Source of the DNA: Chrysoperla carnea
Taxonomy: Eukaryota > Arthropoda > Insecta > Neuroptera > Chrysopidae
Direction of reading: 5' to 3'
Assembly: GCF_905475395.1 (NCBI RefSeq)
Contig: NC_058337.1
Span: 85,926,368-85,990,367 of the forward strand
DNA length: 64,000 bases
Below are positions 59,803 through 64,000 of this stretch, piece by piece. A program made the translations under genes and the position numbers. The notes under the pieces were generated by a model that ran no database searches, was not told the origin of the DNA, and was given only the letters and a program-made list of their open reading frames with translations. Positions within the stretch are counted from its first letter, which is position 1, and the number at the start of each line of letters is the position of its first letter.

Positions 59803-62138
59803 GCTACAAAGCTTTAATTATCATAAAAATAGAGTGAGTTTTAAAGAGTGATAAGGTAAGTGTTTTATAATATTTGGAATTAAAATATAAAAAAATGGTG
59901 TAATGTATCAATGTGATTTTTTTAAATTTCAAGGGTTCGATGATTATGTCATTTTCATTTAAAAATAATTTCTTGTATATAAACAACGTGTAGACGCATA
60001 ACAAGGTAATTTTCGTTTTCAAATATGCCAAGGTGTTTATTTTTGTAAATGTTAACGTAATTAATGAACATGATGGGTTATCGTAGAGAGGTTAAAAAGT
60101 TTCGTTTATAGATTATGAACAAACTCTGCAGTTGTCTTAGTTCCTTGTGAAGCAGCAAACAGAATTGATGCAGAAGCAAGCCTTTTCTGTCTTTTCCCCG
60201 TTTTTTCCCTATTATTATTTTAATCTAACAAACTTTGGATTACAAAGGCTATCATTTAGCAAATATTTGTTAAAAGTTCGAAAGTGCACCAGTGAAATAA
60301 TAATCAACATAGAATAAAAACATTTGCTAGTTTTTGACTGTGCATTGAATTTGAAGAGTCATGTTTGAAAACATATTGCCGTCGCAATGCACCACTCCCA
60401 ATATATAGTGAACTCCAAAACACCTCGTGTTCCCCACTGATTCATATGGTATGCAATATTATATTACACATATAACATATAGAATTATCCAAACCATATA
60501 TGATAGTGTTGTGTAGTCTCTGAATTGCAATATATGCAAAAATTAACCAAATTATAGATCGTACTACAAAATATTCTGTTAAAATTCTAAAATATATTGA
60601 CCTAATTAGAACGGATAACAATACAAACGGCAGGGATGGATAACTTTCGTACAGATAAGATCTACTCTTAATCTTAAAACTGCTTGTTATAGACGTAATC
60701 AATGCGCAAAAAAATTAAAACCTATGCATTATACAGAAAAAAAATTTGAAAAATAATTATAGAAAATGTATGAATTATCTATGAAAATGATCCTGACTAT
60801 TTTTGTCGTACGATGTACGATTCACAAGTTATTTGATAAAACGTGTTTTTCAAGTTGGTGGCTGAAGCTCGCTCCCCCCCCCCCCCGCCTCGTCATTTTG
60901 GGTTAACACTCGGAGGGTACCTCTGAATATATTCCAACAATAAAATCCTTTCTATTGAAAATTGGCAGAAAAAAGTACCCGGATATAGCAGAATGAAATG
61001 GTAAACTGCTAATTATATTTATTTTACTTGTAACTTGAATTTTGAACAATTTTAAAGGCTGTAATTCCGAAACGAATAGTTTTAGAATTATCCAACCACT
61101 TGAAAATTCGATGAGGATTGGAATATGACCCTGAAAAGCATAAAGAAATTGTTAAATGTGCGGATTCGTTTGTGCTATTTTTGTAGGAACTGTTGTTTCG
61201 AGACGAACAAATCTAGATTACAATATGTAGTTTCAAGAAATTTAAACATGAGGGTTCCTTTGTTCGTGTACGATTAAGAGAGCAGACCGTCATACTTTTG
61301 AGTATGAACTATAAATTTTAATATATACATATTATTATAATAATAAACATACTCATAGTCATATATTTTATATATAATTACTGTTGGTACTGGTACTGGA
61401 GCTACAGCTACAGCTATAGTACTGTGATGTACTTTTCAACGATGTTAAGGATTATCTACGTTTGAATTGGATTAATACTCTACGACTATTTCCCATAATA
61501 ATATCACAACAGAACATATAGAGAAATAGAAGAACAATATTCTAATTGTAATTCAAAATACATTACATGTTTATTTATTTATTATAATGCTTACTATTAT
61601 CCGTCTAGTAATACCATCTTATCAAAAATGTTATTCGAGATAACAAAAAATCAGTATTGCACTGAAAAAAACTAACTAACAAAATCTACTTTCGAAGTAA
61701 AAATACTTTCAAAAACAGTTTCTTAATCATTGAAACAAATACTAAATATTTGTATTTACAATAGAATGGGATTGAATTTAAAATATGAATTCATTGATAC
61801 AAAATCACTGAAGTTCAATAAACAAAAGCTTTACTTCTATGAAAGAGAGTGATTTTAGTTTAAAGTCATGCATTTTATTGATGGAAAATAAAATTGTACT
61901 TAGTTGGAATATATAATTGTGTAAATATATCGAATCGATGAATTAAAAGAAAATTTCTTTGCGTTTGCTTTAAATAGAGGATTTGGTTATTATGAACACA
62001 TATCTATCATGTCTAGTCTATATGCGATTGTGTCAACTACATAAAGATTGTTGTTACTAACTTACAGAAAGTTTGAAATAAACTTCTTGTTCATTATTAT
62101 AATATGTAGCATATTTTTTTGAATATATATATAACAAG
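59803..62138. other. Gene-free AT-rich DNA
   Basis: No gene is supported. A C run lies at about 60875-60886. The phrase GGTACTGGTACTGGAGCTAC and following short CTACAG repeats lie at 61386-61420. Confidence 0.4.
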
Positions 62139-62141
62139 CAT

Positions 62142-62409
62142 CGGTAGCGCAGTTGGTTAACCGGTAGACTTAGTACACTAAAATCAAAAGTAATCAATAT
62201 GACAAATATGATTAATTTAATTAAAAGTTGTGATGGGCTGGTGTAGTACATGGTATATGCATGAAGGAGGTGCACTCAGCCTCTGAAATTGAGGAGCTGA
62301 TAAATGAAACTATCAGCGGAAAGGTGTTAAAACACATATGGTATCACAATGGGCTCTATAGCCTAAGTGTGTCTTTCGTGGACAGCCAATATAACCTAAC
62401 CTAACCTAA
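62142..62409 (+). repeat. tRNA-derived SINE (family D), full-length copy
   Basis: The head starts GGTAGCGCAGTTGGTTAACC (A box), but the B-box region is replaced by AT-rich sequence. The body GGGCTGGTGTAGTACATGG, the CTCTGAAATTGAGGAGCTG hairpin and CACAATGGGCTCTATAGCC are intact. The tail is GACAGCCAATATAACC plus further TAACC pentamers. Confidence 0.75.
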
Positions 62410-64000
62410 AATGACACTGGTATGACACTGCCCATGTGATCGTGACAACCAAGTCTTTTGTTATAATATTTATAAGTGGTAGAACCAATCAAAAAATGAA
62501 CTGTTGTAGGTAAATCTTATTTTCTTACAGTATTAAGTATTTTCAAAATTACAAACGATAATAATAAATTCCTGTCTCGTTAATGGTACACCTTCCCATA
62601 AACTGCGAAGGAAATATCTTTTTGTAGTTTATACTCCATATCCCTTTACTCTTCTCATACGGTAGTTTTGGATTACCCTAAGTATAAAAACACATTCATC
62701 ACAAAATAATAAAAATTTTGGAAAATAAATGGAATTTTTTTATTCCATTTTAAGAGTGTAATAATATTTTTGGTTGAAATGTACATAATTTTGTGTACTG
62801 TGCTTTGGCTTTGATATTAGTGTGATGTTATTTCATTTTATTTAGTAGTAATTCCATAACATTCTCTGTTCGTTAAACTTTAGCTTGGCTTTAGCTCTCT
62901 AGTACTAACTAAATAGACAATATTGGATGATATTTAAACCTATCCCCAAAAACAAACATATTTATTTTATTTAAATATTTAAAACGTTTATACATAATTA
63001 TGTCCATAATGTTTTGGATGCCAACTCTGATAATATAATTGATATTACAAATGGCAATTTAACTGCTATTGACTTGATTGCAATTATTATTCGTATTTCA
63101 TGTATATTAATGGTTAGTATTCATTATCCAAGTTCATGTTCGCTACTAATTAGTCGTATTTAGTTCATAATAATCATTATTTCGACACGATGGTACAACC
63201 TTTAATTTTACAGATTTTATAGAAATTAAATATGATATGATTGTGATAACGTGCGATTTCAATATAGCACATAAAAGTTACTGCTCTAATGTACCTAGTG
63301 CCTTGAAGTTTTGATGTTGATTTCTAATTATCTTTTTGAAATTTAAATTTGGTTCAAATATTATTCTTCGGTAACTTTAATGACTGGACATTTCAACTCA
63401 ACCATTATTTTAGTAATTAATATCTTTTTAATTACTTAAAATTAATTAATAAAAGTACAAATTCAGTGAGGGCATTTTAAAATTTATTAAATTCAAATTT
63501 TTATACGGGCGTGACATCATAGTACGGGCTTGTCAAATTTGTTGACATACTGCATGATATTAATTACTTACATTTTATATGGTATTTCATTAAATTATAC
63601 TAGTCTACGGCTTTTTATTAGAAAACTTAATAATAACGTGTGTAAATTCTGTGTTGTAAATTCTTTTTTTTAAAGTGTAAATTATACACTGAACTGTCAC
63701 CAATTGGCAGATCACTTTCTTATACGTTATCAACAGAGAGCCCCAAAAAACTGCGTTTAAATATCTCAAAATTAAAATGTATTTTAAATATTTTTTAACA
63801 AATAATTACAGCATTTTTAAGCAGTATTTATATTTTTTACTTTGTTATAACGGTGTAAACAATGAATTAAAAATATAAAAAAATACATGAATATTCCCTA
63901 TTGTATGACACTATTAGAGAACAAATGACACTATTAGAGAAGCAATCGTAATTACGAGTCACGCACATAAGCTGTTGTACCTTCTTGCCCCGATCTCCCT
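62410..64000. other. Gene-free AT-rich DNA
   Basis: No gene is visible. The phrase AATGACACTATTAGAGAA repeats nearly directly at about 63905-63940. Confidence 0.45.

Overview
The window is AT-rich, intron-bearing eukaryotic DNA with canonical GT..AG introns, TATA-box promoters, AATAAA poly(A) signals, LINE remnants, tRNA-derived SINEs, MITEs/foldback elements and a miniature LTR element. SINE tails made of TAACC pentamers (complement of the insect-type telomere unit TTAGG) and repeat families typical of insect genomes point to an insect. I cannot place the order.

The protein-coding content I can support is a one-strand array of six small two-exon genes between about 9.4 and 42.6 kb, all on the + strand. 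Each has exon 1 encoding a signal peptide plus zero to about 40 further residues, a phase-0 GT..AG intron of about 0.8-1.9 kb, and a terminal exon encoding a low-complexity, mostly glycine-rich tail: a 296-aa Gly/Ser/Leu octapeptide-repeat protein (9501-11705), a 170-aa Asn/Gln/Arg-rich hexapeptide-repeat protein with a duplicated terminal exon (13475-15536), a 70-aa Gly/Arg/Gln-rich peptide (22951-24820), a 75-aa Gly-rich peptide (30959-33117), a 96-aa Tyr/Pro plus Gly protein (36021-37147) and a 76-aa Gly/His-rich peptide (40288-42457). Several share a TATAAATATC(GA) core promoter. Secreted structural (cuticle, eggshell, silk or glue) or antimicrobial roles are plausible, but no named family is recognised.

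The rest is repeats. From 0 to 9 kb: a foldback MITE interrupted by an unknown coding repeat (360-1365), a second foldback (2148-2592), a 732-bp TRIM-type LTR element with a 5-bp target duplication (3067-3798), and another copy of the coding repeat (about 4819-5160). From 15.7 to 30 kb: several copies of a dispersed family (family B, containing GTCT microsatellites), a 5'-truncated LINE tail with a 12-bp target duplication (17747-17901), a second LINE reverse-transcriptase C-terminus inside a foldback (18580-19405), and small MITEs. Gene 4's intron carries a long-hairpin element and a family B copy; a 600-bp foldback lies at 34.05-34.65 kb; gene 6's intron has two tRNA-like SINE heads.

From about 42.6 kb to the end I see no gene. 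It holds four copies of a family with CA microsatellites (family C), a roughly 317-bp tandem (satellite-like) repeat in two places, a LINE Cys/His-region remnant, a hairpin element split by a SINE, and long AT-rich stretches. All gene models are read by eye from splice sites and reading frames; no transcript evidence was available.
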